A stretch of DNA of 41,678 nucleotides, taken from positions 1-41,678 of IMG/VR virus record IMGVR_UViG_3300023112_000038; one strand, given 5' to 3'. A program made the translations under genes and the position numbers. Below, one piece after another: positions 22,629 to 31,315 of the stretch. How positions within the stretch are numbered: the first letter of the stretch is position 1; the number at the start of each line of letters is the position of its first letter. The notes under the pieces are model-generated. The model was given only the letters and a program-made list of their open reading frames with translations. It was not told where the DNA came from and did not search any database. This stretch comes from a virus.

Positions 22629-23693
22629 ATGAATAATCTTTATTACATACAGCAATTAAATCTGGAAGGATTTAGTATTAAAGGCGACAAAATTAATTTT
22701 AGATGTCCTGTATGTGGGGACTCTGAGAAGTCAAGTAGAAAGAAAAGAGGATGGATCCTAGGCTTAAACTCAGATTCCCCGAGATTCTATTGTCATAATT
22801 GCTCTGTTAAAATGTCACTATGGCAGTTCTTGAAAGAAGTTGATTATAGTGTATGGAAAGATTATGTAGAGGAATTAAACAAAAACAAGCTACATAGAAT
22901 ATACGGAGAAAGTCCCAAGAAAGAAATCGTAATTGATATAAAAACTAAAGACAGCTCCGTATTTTCTAAGTATTTAAAAACCATTAACGAGTTAGACACA
23001 GACCATCTAGCAAGAAACTATCTAAAGAAAAGAAGAATTTCTGAAAGACATTGGAATGATATATACTACATTTCAGGAAATCCGTACAAATTGTACAATT
23101 ACATATTTGATGATAATAAGTATGAAGAAAAAGCAAATAAAAATATCAATCATAAGGGAATAGTTGTTCCAATGATTAATAGAGATGATAAAACCATTGG
23201 ATTTGTTGTTAGATTTATTAATCCGAATAACAATTTCAGATTTATAATTTTATATGCTAATGATAACAATTCTAGATTTTTCTTTGGTGAGAATAAATGT
23301 AATATCAATGATAAGACTTATATTGTAGAAGGACTTGTTGATAAGCTATCATTTGAGAGAGATGAGCAGGTTGTGAGCATGATTTCAGCGAATCCCAAGC
23401 TTGACTATGCAAATGAACTTTTCGGAAAGGACGTTACGTATATATTTGATTATGAGATGGCAAACAAAGAAATAATGAATAGAATAAAAACAGTAATTAA
23501 AAAAGGATTCAAAGTTTTTCTATGGAATTCCAAGATAGTGGGATGCAAAGATATAAATGATTTAATTTGTAAATACAAGATAAGTGATAAACAACTATTT
23601 GATTTTATTGATAAGAATACTTATATAGGATTGGAAGCGGAATTGATACTTAATCAACGGATTAACGAATTAAACGAGCGGAGAATGTGGTAA
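22629..23693 (+). CDS. 61: DNA primase (T4 gp61-like)
   Basis: Makes RNA primers on the lagging strand. An N-terminal zinc ribbon is clear: FRCPVCGD near residue 24 and FYCHNCS near 52. A Toprim segment follows: TYIVEGLVDKLSF (Glu of motif) about residue 236, then YIFDYEMANKE near 273 as the DxD-like part. 354 residues, T4 gp61 has 342. The ribosome site is weak (TAGGAATATAA). Its stop overlaps the start of the next small gene. The helicase gp41 partner is not in the window. Confidence 0.9.
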   Translation: MNNLYYIQQLNLEGFSIKGDKINFRCPVCGDSEKSSRKKRGWILGLNSDSPRFYCHNCSVKMSLWQFLKEVDYSVWKDYVEELNKNKLHRIYGESPKKEIVIDIKTKDSSVFSKYLKTINELDTDHLARNYLKKRRISERHWNDIYYISGNPYKLYNYIFDDNKYEEKANKNINHKGIVVPMINRDDKTIGFVVRFINPNNNFRFIILYANDNNSRFFFGENKCNINDKTYIVEGLVDKLSFERDEQVVSMISANPKLDYANELFGKDVTYIFDYEMANKEIMNRIKTVIKKGFKVFLWNSKIVGCKDINDLICKYKISDKQLFDFIDKNTYIGLEAELILNQRINELNERRMW

Positions 23694-23827
23694 TGAATAA
23701 AAAAACTTGTGTTAACTGTAAAAATTGGTATAATATTAAAGAGTGTCCGTATTTTAAGCATGGGGCAGTGCTTATAGAAGATACAGACATTTTTAATTTC
23801 ACTTGTAAACTATTCGAGAGGAAGTAA
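23693..23827 (+). CDS. Small four-cysteine protein, 44 aa
   Basis: Start overlaps the primase stop (TAATG). Begins MNKKTCVNCKNWYNIKECPY and has a fourth Cys near residue 38. The CxxC...CPY pattern recurs in the 30-residue protein at 36190. Probably a zinc-binding domain. Ends directly before the clamp-loader gene. Confidence 0.7.
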   Translation: MNKKTCVNCKNWYNIKECPYFKHGAVLIEDTDIFNFTCKLFERK

Positions 23828-24292
23828 ATGAATTTATTTGGTAAAGACACTAAAGAAGAAGAGGAAGAGATTGTAGTTAAAAAGAAGATTAGTCCATTTG
23901 AACTTCTAAAAGCTATAACAATTGACAAGAATCTTGATTCAGTAGACTATAAACCATCTGATTTGATATTCTTATTAAAATTAATGTCTTTCCACCCTAG
24001 ATTATTTCAACATGCTGCTAATGTTTCAGAATGGGTAGGAATAATTGACAACAAGCAAATACTTAAAAGTCTTGAAAGTGTTCTTCCCAAGGAGTCATTT
24101 TTTATCAAATATCCATCAAAAACTAAAGTGGATGAAGACAAATTAAAACTAATTGCTAATTATTTCAAGATCTCAACAACAGAAGCACAGGAATATCTTG
24201 ATATAATTTCAATGATGGGAGAAGAAGTTTATAGAAGTTTTATTAATAATTTTAATAGAGGAGGAATACAACGTGGAAAAAAAGTGTCCTAA
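23828..24292 (+). CDS. 62: Probable clamp-loader small subunit (T4 gp62-like)
   Basis: Starts directly after the previous stop, with GAGGAAG. 154 residues, T4 gp62 has 187. After an acidic N-terminus, SPFELLKAITIDKN and SFHPRLFQHAANVSEW follow the gp62 order of helices (DAI.......LS..P....A...N). IANYFKISTTEAQEYLDII resembles gp62 LAKRYQVNTNDAINYKSIL. The position between primase and polymerase also fits. The large subunit gp44 and the clamp gp45 are absent from the window, which is unusual since gp62 is normally beside gp44. Confidence 0.6.
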   Translation: MNLFGKDTKEEEEEIVVKKKISPFELLKAITIDKNLDSVDYKPSDLIFLLKLMSFHPRLFQHAANVSEWVGIIDNKQILKSLESVLPKESFFIKYPSKTKVDEDKLKLIANYFKISTTEAQEYLDIISMMGEEVYRSFINNFNRGGIQRGKKVS

Positions 24293-24443
24293 ATGTGAGA
24301 GTACAAATAAAGGCGGAGTTGAGTGGCTAGGTACTGATATGGTGTGTTATTGGGTATGTTTAGATTGTCAGTACAAATATCTGCGCCACACATTTGAGTA
24401 TACAAAGATATTATTGAGAAGAGCAAAAGCTTTTCTAAAATGA
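24273..24443 (+). CDS. Zinc-ribbon protein, 56 aa
   Basis: GTG start at 24273, with GAGGAGG about 8 bases upstream, overlapping the end of the gp62-like gene. CPKCES at residue 5 and CLDCQ at residue 29 make two CxxC pairs. The C-terminal half is a basic helix (TKILLRRAKAFLK), which suggests nucleic-acid contact. Unknown function. Confidence 0.7.
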   Translation: MEKKCPKCESTNKGGVEWLGTDMVCYWVCLDCQYKYLRHTFEYTKILLRRAKAFLK

Positions 24444-24453
24444 GGAGTTTATT

Positions 24454-24903
24454 ATGAGTAAAGAAGAAAAAGTTTTTATGGAAATAGATGAAAATATTAG
24501 AATCGTAACAGATAAAAATAATTTTGTTGCTCAAAAGAGAAGAAAGAAGAAAAATATTGAAGAATATACTTGGAAAAATATTGCTTTTTTCGGTAAATTC
24601 TCAACTCTAGTAAAATTCTTATGTGATGACTTGAAAAAAGAAACAGATGATTTGAACAAAATGATTGAGTTACACAATGAATTAATGAGGAAGTTGGACG
24701 AATTACATGAGATATGCATAGTAAATAATGTTCCTACTATTATAAGAGAAAGAATAATAATAGAAAGAAGAATAGAAGTAGTAAAGCTTGACAAAAGATC
24801 CAAATCAGGGTATACCACAATTGAGAAAAAGACTGAAAAAGAAGTTGTACAAAAGGAAAGCGATAAAGATAAAAAGAAGATTGCACGAGAAGGACTATTC
24901 TAA
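24454..24903 (+). CDS. Hypothetical basic coiled-coil protein, 149 aa
   Basis: TGAGGAG before the ATG. The first 50 residues (IRIVTDKNNFVAQKRRKKKN then a Trp-Lys-Asn turn) resemble an opening I have seen in DUF5405-type phage proteins. Residues about 58-92 form a helix with heptad leucines and glutamates. A Lys- and Glu-rich tail follows. Located just before the polymerase gene. Function unknown; the DUF link is weak. Confidence 0.7.
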   Translation: MSKEEKVFMEIDENIRIVTDKNNFVAQKRRKKKNIEEYTWKNIAFFGKFSTLVKFLCDDLKKETDDLNKMIELHNELMRKLDELHEICIVNNVPTIIRERIIIERRIEVVKLDKRSKSGYTTIEKKTEKEVVQKESDKDKKKIAREGLF

Positions 24904-24924
24904 GAAAGTAACTCAGGAGGTACA

Positions 24925-27531
24925 TTGTATAATTTTATAAAAAAGTGGGGTAATAACATTTATTACTCCATAAAAAACGAGAAGGGTGAGACAGAATACA
25001 AAATAGATAGGAACTTCAAGCCATTTATTTTCGTAAAGTGTAACAAAGAAACTGAATGGAAATCTTATCCTGATAATCAGAACGTTATGAAAATAACGTT
25101 CAATTCCATTGCAGAGTATAAAGAATCTATAGGAAGTTATCCTAAAGATCTAATATACGGTGATATTCCTACAATGATGGAAGTACAAAAGATTAGACAG
25201 GATAAATTGAATGATGACTATGACGTATCTAAGCTAAACATATCATTTTTTGATATAGAGGTTTTCTCAAGTGATGGGTTTCCTGATCCATCACTAGCAG
25301 ATAGCGAAATAACATCAATAACAATTCAAGACAAGAGAACGAAGCATTACACTACCTTTACTTTCCTAGATGGGTATAAGAAGCACATAAACAACATTAC
25401 ACTGTATACTTTCAATAATGAGATATCAATGCTTAGGTCGTTCTGTTATTGGTTAGCACAAGCGAATATTGATGTCTTCTTGGGATGGAATTCAGATTGG
25501 TTTGATGTGCCTTACATAGTCAATAGATGTAAGATGGTTATTCCTAAAGAATATAAGAAAATGTCTCCCTTTGGTATAGTATCTGATAGAACTATTTCAG
25601 AAAAATCTAGAAAAGTAGATACAGGAGAGATCTTTGGAATAGTTAATATGGATTTACTTCAGCTATACAAGAAGTATTCGCAGAATAGTAGAGATTCATA
25701 TTCACTTAATAACATTGCTGGATATGAACTAAAAGATCAAAAAATAGATTATACTGATGAAGGAACTTTAAATGATTTAATGATAAAAGATCCTCAGAAG
25801 TATATAGAGTACAATATAAAAGATGTTGAGTTAACAACTGAGATAGATAATAAATGTAATCATACATCAGCTGCTTATGCACTAGCTTACTATGTTGGAG
25901 CCGACCCCACAAAGAATTTTGCTAATACGGCTCTATGGGATATTTTCCTTTATAATAAACTATTAGATATGAATATGGTTCCGCCAGTAAAGAAGAGCAA
26001 CCCTGATGTTGACTTCATTGGAGCTTTTGTGGATGATCCTGAATATAAGTTACATAAATGGATATTATCTTACGATTTAAATTCCTTATATCCTCACTTG
26101 ATAGCTCAGTATAATATTAGTCCAGAAACTAAAGTATCTATGAAAGATATACCAACTGAAAATATGAGAAATATTGTAAGAGAAATAAGAAAAAATGATA
26201 TTGAGACAAATATAAAAGATTTTGTTAATTTGAAGTATGATTTGTCAGAATTTAGAAAACACAAAATATCAGTCACTCCTAATGGAGCTTGTTTTGACTG
26301 TTCTTATCAGGGACTTGTACCAAAACTAATGATGGATCTATATGATGATAGAAAAGAACATAAGAAAGAAGGTATTAATTATTCAATTAAAGCTCAAGAC
26401 GAGACAGATCCTATAAAGAAAAAAGAATATGAAACACTATCAGAGAATTTGGATTCTCTTCAGTTAGCAGAGAAAATCTTTCTTAATTCGGGTTATGGGT
26501 TCTTCACATATAAGAATTCCCGTTATTTCGATGTAGAAATTGCGGAAGCAATTACATCTACTGGACAGGTATCTATTAGATTTGCTAAGAAAGAAATAGA
26601 TATTTACTTAAATAAACTATTCAATACTACCGATTCGTATGTTAAATACTGTGATACTGATTCGAATTATGTTTGTCTTGAGAGAGTTGTTGACAAAATA
26701 AAGCATAATAATCCATCTACAAAAGAAATAGTAAGTTATTTGGTTAACTTCTCACAGAAAGTAATGGAGCCGAAGATAGAGCAGATATATGATAAACTAG
26801 CAAACAATTTATCTGTATATGAAAATAAAATGGTAATGAAGTCTGAGGTTGTTGCTGAAAGAGCTTTTTGGGTATCAAAGAAAAAATATGCTATGAAAGT
26901 TTGGTGGTGTGAAGGAAAGACTTATAAGAAATATGACTTGAAAGTAATGGGAATGCAAATAAAAAGATCTGACACTCCTAAGCTTATTAGAGATGAGCTT
27001 TCAAAATGTGTTGATATGATTCTAAATGAGCAAGATGTATGGAATTATATTGATAGCGTTAAGGACTATTTTATGTCACTTACACCAGAACAAATAGCAC
27101 TAGGAAAAGGAACAAAGGGAATACAGAAATATTCATCAATATTAATAACAGATGAACTAGTAAAAAAGATATCAAAATCTAATAAGAACATATTAGATAT
27201 ATTGGGTCCTATTCATGATATGTATATTTCAAGAACTCCTATGCATGATAGAGCTAGCATACTTCATAATTACCTAGTGGCAAAGAAGAAACTATTGAAT
27301 GTGAGACTAATAAAGGTTAATGATAAGATGAAATATGTGTATTTGAAGAATATAAACCCTATTAGAGAAAATGTAATTGGATTCATTGATAAACTTCCAG
27401 AAGAATTTGGTTTAAATGAGTACATTGATTATGAAAAACAGTATATGGTGGCATTTCTTAAACCGATAAGTGATATCCTGAAAACTATTGGTATAGAAAG
27501 ACCTGAGAAAGTTGTTGGTGGTCTTTGGTAA
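24925..27531 (+). CDS. 43: Family B DNA polymerase (T4 gp43-like)
   Basis: Replicative polymerase with 3'-5' proofreading. 868 residues, T4 gp43 has 898. Exonuclease motifs: FFDIEVFS at about 109, GWNSDWFDVPYI near 190, YNIKDVELT near 293. Polymerase motifs: SYDLNSLYP (A) near 381, KIFLNSGYGF (B) near 517 and YCDTDS (C) near 576. The start is a TTG at 24925, chosen because CAGGAGG ends 4 bases before it and no ATG fits. It accepts dGTP and leaves base exchange to the DpdA-like enzyme, if that pathway works as in other phages. Confidence 0.97.
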   Translation: MYNFIKKWGNNIYYSIKNEKGETEYKIDRNFKPFIFVKCNKETEWKSYPDNQNVMKITFNSIAEYKESIGSYPKDLIYGDIPTMMEVQKIRQDKLNDDYDVSKLNISFFDIEVFSSDGFPDPSLADSEITSITIQDKRTKHYTTFTFLDGYKKHINNITLYTFNNEISMLRSFCYWLAQANIDVFLGWNSDWFDVPYIVNRCKMVIPKEYKKMSPFGIVSDRTISEKSRKVDTGEIFGIVNMDLLQLYKKYSQNSRDSYSLNNIAGYELKDQKIDYTDEGTLNDLMIKDPQKYIEYNIKDVELTTEIDNKCNHTSAAYALAYYVGADPTKNFANTALWDIFLYNKLLDMNMVPPVKKSNPDVDFIGAFVDDPEYKLHKWILSYDLNSLYPHLIAQYNISPETKVSMKDIPTENMRNIVREIRKNDIETNIKDFVNLKYDLSEFRKHKISVTPNGACFDCSYQGLVPKLMMDLYDDRKEHKKEGINYSIKAQDETDPIKKKEYETLSENLDSLQLAEKIFLNSGYGFFTYKNSRYFDVEIAEAITSTGQVSIRFAKKEIDIYLNKLFNTTDSYVKYCDTDSNYVCLERVVDKIKHNNPSTKEIVSYLVNFSQKVMEPKIEQIYDKLANNLSVYENKMVMKSEVVAERAFWVSKKKYAMKVWWCEGKTYKKYDLKVMGMQIKRSDTPKLIRDELSKCVDMILNEQDVWNYIDSVKDYFMSLTPEQIALGKGTKGIQKYSSILITDELVKKISKSNKNILDILGPIHDMYISRTPMHDRASILHNYLVAKKKLLNVRLIKVNDKMKYVYLKNINPIRENVIGFIDKLPEEFGLNEYIDYEKQYMVAFLKPISDILKTIGIERPEKVVGGLW

Positions 27532-27539
27532 TTTATATG

Positions 27540-27568
27540 TTGACAAATCGGAGATGATAGTGTATACT
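27540..27568 (+). promoter_or_regulatory. Sigma70-type promoter
   Basis: TTGACA at 27540-27545, 17 bases, TATACT at 27563-27568, then TATATTATATTG. Begins a new unit after the polymerase. Confidence 0.8.
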
Positions 27569-27610
27569 TATATTATATTGTTTCTGATTTGTTGTTATTT
27601 AGGAGAATTT

Positions 27611-27985
27611 ATGAAAGATAATGATAAAAAGTATATTGAGTTAGACGATGTATTATGTGATTTCTATATAAGTGTTAAAGAAGCGTTTGAGACCGGATTA
27701 CTGGACGACATAAGAACTTTCAAACTAACTACCACAAAAGGAAAGGTGGTCTTTGTCTCAGAAGGAAAAGAAGATACTTATGATAAATTAAAGTTTTTTG
27801 GATTCACTATTATAACAAAAACTCTCGGATATGCTTATATAGATGAATTCAGAGAAGAAATGTATAAAACTATAGTAACATATAATAGAAAGAAAAAGCA
27901 AAAGAAAGGAAAAGCTCCTAAGAAATCAAAAGATAATAATAAATATTATAATACCAGAGAGTTGAAAAATAATAGATGGAGATAG
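27611..27985 (+). CDS. Hypothetical protein, 124 aa
   Basis: Start at ATG 27611 after TAGGAG. Residues about 48-75 (FVSEGKEDTYDKLKFFGFTI) again show a helix, GF, strand pattern. The C-terminal 30 residues are strongly basic (NRKKKQKKGKAPKKSK), typical of non-specific DNA or RNA binding or of a disordered tail. Family unknown. Confidence 0.75.
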   Translation: MKDNDKKYIELDDVLCDFYISVKEAFETGLLDDIRTFKLTTTKGKVVFVSEGKEDTYDKLKFFGFTIITKTLGYAYIDEFREEMYKTIVTYNRKKKQKKGKAPKKSKDNNKYYNTRELKNNRWR

Positions 27986-27987
27986 AC

Positions 27988-28188
27988 ATGTTTTTATATA
28001 AAGGTTTTCTAGGATCAGCTGAATATTCACATGCTGAATGTATTTATTTCGGTCAGATAGAAAATGTTAAAGACACGGTAATCTACGAAGCAAGAACAAC
28101 CGAAGAATTATCAAAAAGCTTTGAAAAGGCGGTGGATGATTATATAGAATTGTGTGAAAAGAATAGCAAAGAAATCATTTATATATAA
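27988..28188 (+). CDS. HicB-family antitoxin-like protein, 66 aa
   Basis: Start at ATG 27988, with GGAGAT before it; the ATG at 27976 lies inside the previous gene. MFLYKGFLGSAEYS, YFGQIENVKDTVIYEA and a final helix SKSFEKAVDDYIELCEK match the HicB pattern (YkGyig..., f.GkV.gi.d.v.yeg..., f..aVddYl..C). HicB proteins neutralise the RNase HicA. No HicA-like gene (short, dsRBD fold with a catalytic His) is next to it. It lacks the extra DNA-binding domain. It may block a host HicA toxin during infection; this is inference. Confidence 0.7.
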   Translation: MFLYKGFLGSAEYSHAECIYFGQIENVKDTVIYEARTTEELSKSFEKAVDDYIELCEKNSKEIIYI

Positions 28189-28206
28189 CAAAGGGGGGGA
28201 GTTTTA

Positions 28207-28716
28207 ATGGCAACACTTACTAGTTTTTCAACCAAAATCATGGAGTTCATTAATCATTGTAGAAAGAACGATGAAGTAAAAATCAAAAGATTTGTTACAA
28301 TGATACAAGAAGAGGCGGAGGATCTTAATGATTGTCACAAAGAAAACACGTATTACTTTGAAAGTTTTGAAATACAGATGAAAGATGCTATTTCAAAACC
28401 TGAAGTAGTACTTAAAAAAATCAACAACACAATTCAAAAAGACAAAGGTTATTTTAATAATCTAAAGAATAAAATGGAACAAAAACTCAGAAAAATTGAT
28501 CCTGAATTGTTAGGTGATTTCATAGTGTGTAAGGGAGTTGCTGACTACATGACATTAATGGAGAACAATCTAAGAACTAAACTATTGAATAATTTTGATA
28601 TAGTTCTTGAAGATGGTAAGATAAAAGTATGTATTGATGTACACGGAGAAGAATATGTTTGTAGAATTTCTCTTGACTCGGCAGCAGAATTTAGAGGCAA
28701 TTTAAAATATAGATAA
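28207..28716 (+). CDS. Hypothetical helical protein, 169 aa
   Basis: AAGGGGGGAG before the ATG is an unusually long G run. Mostly helical up to residue 125, with Lys- and Glu-rich heptads, then a small beta part (GKIKVCIDVHGEEYVCRISL). No membrane segment. Unknown function. Confidence 0.8.
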   Translation: MATLTSFSTKIMEFINHCRKNDEVKIKRFVTMIQEEAEDLNDCHKENTYYFESFEIQMKDAISKPEVVLKKINNTIQKDKGYFNNLKNKMEQKLRKIDPELLGDFIVCKGVADYMTLMENNLRTKLLNNFDIVLEDGKIKVCIDVHGEEYVCRISLDSAAEFRGNLKYR

Positions 28717-28741
28717 TTGATCTATATTATTGGAGGTATCA

Positions 28742-28996
28742 ATGGAAAAGGACAAAATAGAACAAATGTATAGAGTGTATTGTAATATAAATGGTTGCTT
28801 GGTATCATATTTCAATTTTCAGTGGTTAGAAGAGTATGAGTCGTATACAGCAGAAATGGAAGTACATGAAAATAAATATGTTCCAGATGAAAGCGTCAAT
28901 GAAACATTAAACGGTGTACTATCAGCTGAAATTGTTAGAAAAGAACAATATGCAATATTTGATTCAGAAACTTCTAGTATATGGAGAGTAAAATAA
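28742..28996 (+). CDS. Hypothetical protein, 84 aa
   Basis: Start at ATG 28742 after TTGGAGG. Acidic (many Glu in YESYTAEMEVHENKYVPDE). Its stop overlaps the start of the spanin-like gene (TAATG), so both are translated together. No family recognised. Confidence 0.75.
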   Translation: MEKDKIEQMYRVYCNINGCLVSYFNFQWLEEYESYTAEMEVHENKYVPDESVNETLNGVLSAEIVRKEQYAIFDSETSSIWRVK

Positions 28997-29454
28997 TGCC
29001 TGTATCAATGATTTTAAATGTATTATCTTTTTTGAAAAATTACTGGAAAGAATGTATACTTTTATTGGTAATAGCATTCTTATCTATTTCTTTGTTATTT
29101 TATAAAAATAGATGTAGCAATTTAGAAGAAGATATACAAGAGAAAAACAAAAAAATATCTTCACTGGAGAACAAAATAGGAATATGTGTTAATTCAATTG
29201 AAGATCTCAAGAAGACTAATGAAGAGTATCTAAAGGATATGGATGATCTAGAAAAGTATTATGAGGATCTTATGAATGATGTTGCTGAAGGCGAAGACCT
29301 GAAAGATGAAGCTGAGGATGAAGTTGAAAAACAAGAATGTCCTGAATGTAATTGTACAGATAAAGAGAAAGTATGTGAAACAGGAGTTGATACTAGTGAG
29401 CATCTTAAAATACTAAACAAGGACCTTGATAGACTTAGTAGAGGTGAAAAATGA
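28996..29454 (+). CDS. Candidate inner-membrane spanin (Rz-like), 152 aa
   Basis: The start overlaps the previous stop, with GGAG before it. A single N-terminal transmembrane helix at about residues 16-36 (ECILLLVIAFLSISLLFY) is followed by a long charged coiled coil (about 40-110), then a short Cys-rich section (CPECNC) and a polar tail. This is the build of an i-spanin: cytoplasmic tip, one membrane pass, periplasmic coil. The next gene is a small lipoprotein overlapping by 4 bases, as in Rz/Rz1 pairs. Spanins fuse the two membranes in the last step of lysis. Confidence 0.65.
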   Translation: MPVSMILNVLSFLKNYWKECILLLVIAFLSISLLFYKNRCSNLEEDIQEKNKKISSLENKIGICVNSIEDLKKTNEEYLKDMDDLEKYYEDLMNDVAEGEDLKDEAEDEVEKQECPECNCTDKEKVCETGVDTSEHLKILNKDLDRLSRGEK

Positions 29455-29786
29455 AATATTTAATACTAATAGCTTCCATTTTTATGTTGTTCTCATGTAC
29501 TACAACAAAAACAGTATTTGTTGAAAGAACACTTAAGATATATAGATATCCTAAGAAAGTAGAGAAAGTTCCTGAGACTTCCACTGAAAAGCTGAATGAA
29601 GATGAGCCAATGACAGGAAAGGAAAACATTAAAAAGATAATAGATAATTCAATTGACAAGACAACTACTATTATCAGACTTAGAAAGAAGATTGATTTCT
29701 ATGAAGATTTTATAGACAAGATTCGTCGTGAAGAAGAAGAACATTTAAAAAAACTTAAAGAAAGAGAGAAAAAAGAAAATGAATAG
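29451..29786 (+). CDS. Candidate outer-membrane spanin lipoprotein (Rz1-like), 111 aa
   Basis: ATG overlaps the i-spanin stop. The signal MKYLILIASIFMLFSC ends in a lipobox-type LFSC, with Cys16 as the lipidation site. The mature part is highly charged (coil-forming Lys/Glu in the last 40 residues), with Pro at a few places (YPKKVEKVPE). It is somewhat longer than typical o-spanins and less Pro-rich, so confidence is moderate. Its end overlaps the baseplate gene start. Confidence 0.65.
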   Translation: MKYLILIASIFMLFSCTTTKTVFVERTLKIYRYPKKVEKVPETSTEKLNEDEPMTGKENIKKIIDNSIDKTTTIIRLRKKIDFYEDFIDKIRREEEEHLKKLKEREKKENE

Positions 29787-30345
29787 TAGATTATTTTACT
29801 TATGTCAAGTCACTGAATCAGATGGAAATGGAAGAAGCAAAGTTAAATTTTTAGAATTTCCTGAAAATGAACAACCGGATCTATGGATTCAGACTTTAAC
29901 CACAACATACGGAGAATCTGATGAGGGATTGCATTCTAAAATAGGTGTAGACGATGTTGTAATAGTAACATTTATAGATCATCCTGAAAGACAGATGCCT
30001 ATTATAATGGGAAAGATCCAAAGTAGTTCTGAAAGAGTTGTTACATCAACTGACAAAGTTATTAAATATAATGATCATACAGTAACATTCAATGAAGATG
30101 ATATAGTAATTTCACATTCGGGTGGAAACTCAACGATTACTATTGAAAATGACACCATAACAATTGAAGGTTCTACCAATGTTAAACTTGGGGCAAATGC
30201 ATCAACTGAAAAAGTAGTCAAGGGAACTACATTTCAAATTGGATATAATGCTCATGTACATGTAGGAAACCTAGGATACCCTACTGCTACTCCTACAGTT
30301 CCATCACCATCAACAGATTTATCAGATAAGGTTTTAACGGAGTAA
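29779..30345 (+). CDS. Baseplate spike protein (gpV / gp5 N-terminal type), 188 aa
   Basis: Tail tip protein that pierces the outer membrane. The N-terminal part (about 1-90) has the OB-fold pattern of gp5/gpV: YLCQVTESDGNGRSKVKF, a turn, VDDVVIVTFIDH and QMPIIMGKI. The second part is a short beta prism of repeats (VIKYNDHTVTFNEDDIVISH) with Asn-Thr-Ile periods. It ends with YNAHVHVGNLGYPTATPTVP, close to the HTH....(T)..P closing motif of such spikes. No lysozyme domain as in T4 gp5. It overlaps the spanin gene by 8 bases. Confidence 0.8.
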   Translation: MNSRLFYLCQVTESDGNGRSKVKFLEFPENEQPDLWIQTLTTTYGESDEGLHSKIGVDDVVIVTFIDHPERQMPIIMGKIQSSSERVVTSTDKVIKYNDHTVTFNEDDIVISHSGGNSTITIENDTITIEGSTNVKLGANASTEKVVKGTTFQIGYNAHVHVGNLGYPTATPTVPSPSTDLSDKVLTE

Positions 30346-30347
30346 TC

Positions 30348-30818
30348 ATGGTTAATAATATATCGTTTTATATAAAAGCAAGAATTCCCTTAACTGAAAT
30401 TAGCACACAAGCAATGACAGATATTGATTTGGTTGGCACATGGATAGCAAGTGAGATTTCGTATATGTATGTGAACAGGTCTCTACAAAATTCTATTCCG
30501 ACATTATCAAAAATGATGGATGAAGTTGATGGAACACCATTTGCGAATTCTAGTTACATATCATATGATATTATAGATGGATTATCACAAGCACTAGATT
30601 ATCATCAACCTCTAGCAATTACATTTCTTGCTGGCCCACCAATTAAACCACAAGGAACTTCATATGTTCATCCTCCACTTTCAAGCTATGCCATAATTAA
30701 ATCAACAGTACAAACACAACTATTAAGCAAACTAGGAACTAGTACTCTAACACCAACTTTTGATCTTTTTTTACTAGCACTAGACGACTTTATGACAGCG
30801 ACGTATCTTTCCCCTTGA
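30348..30818 (+). CDS. Hypothetical protein, probable tail or baseplate, 156 aa
   Basis: Two bases after the spike gene stop. Rich in Ser, Thr, Ile and Pro with few Lys, unlike nearby regulatory genes, so structural composition is likely. Motifs such as FLAGPPIKPQGTSYVHPP suggest exposed loops. No family recognised; role inferred from the neighbour only. Confidence 0.65.
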   Translation: MVNNISFYIKARIPLTEISTQAMTDIDLVGTWIASEISYMYVNRSLQNSIPTLSKMMDEVDGTPFANSSYISYDIIDGLSQALDYHQPLAITFLAGPPIKPQGTSYVHPPLSSYAIIKSTVQTQLLSKLGTSTLTPTFDLFLLALDDFMTATYLSP

Positions 30819-30924
30819 TAAATCAATCCTAATAGGTCTCAGACTGTCATAGTGAAATAAAACAACAAAACTAATAGTAAGTATCAGACAATGAAAAAAC
30901 TTCGTGATAAAACGATAATAGGAC

Positions 30925-30953
30925 TTGACCTTTTTAAAAATATATAGTATAAT
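30925..30953 (+). promoter_or_regulatory. Sigma70-type promoter
   Basis: TTGACC at 30925-30930, 17 bases, TATAAT at 30948-30953. The sequence between 30819 and 30924 has no gene, and shares ACAACAAAA and AATAGTAAGT with the gap at 18873-19008. Confidence 0.75.
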
Positions 30954-30984
30954 AGTAAAAGATAAATTATTTTTGGAGGATTAA

Positions 30985-31278
30985 ATGAAAAAAGAAAATA
31001 AAAGACTAGAAGAAGTAAAAGAGATTTTCGAGTTAATCAGTGAATTAGAAGGATGGTATATCTGCTCATATACCGGAGACAGTATTTGTAAACCTTCATA
31101 CACAGATGTATGTATAGTCTTAAACGAGACAGAATTGGTCATTAAGGAAAGCGGTAAAGAAGTGAAGTGTTTTATAAAAAGAACTGTAGAAAATCAAAAG
31201 TTATTTTCTGAGCTACTAGATACTATAAACGCTGATTCATATAGTAAAGCAATTGATTTTTTAAATAATAATATTTAA
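30985..31278 (+). CDS. Hypothetical protein, 97 aa
   Basis: TTGGAGG before the ATG. Soluble; helix, central beta strands (YTDVCIVLNETELVIKESGK) and final helix. First gene of the accessory region. Unknown function. Confidence 0.75.
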   Translation: MKKENKRLEEVKEIFELISELEGWYICSYTGDSICKPSYTDVCIVLNETELVIKESGKEVKCFIKRTVENQKLFSELLDTINADSYSKAIDFLNNNI

Positions 31279-31315
31279 AATAAATATATCTAGTATTACA
31301 AAAGAGGAGAAATAA

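Noticed and set aside
28189-28206. A HicA toxin partner beside the HicB-like gene
   Set aside because: The neighbours on both sides (124 and 169 residues) do not show the short HicA fold or its catalytic His.
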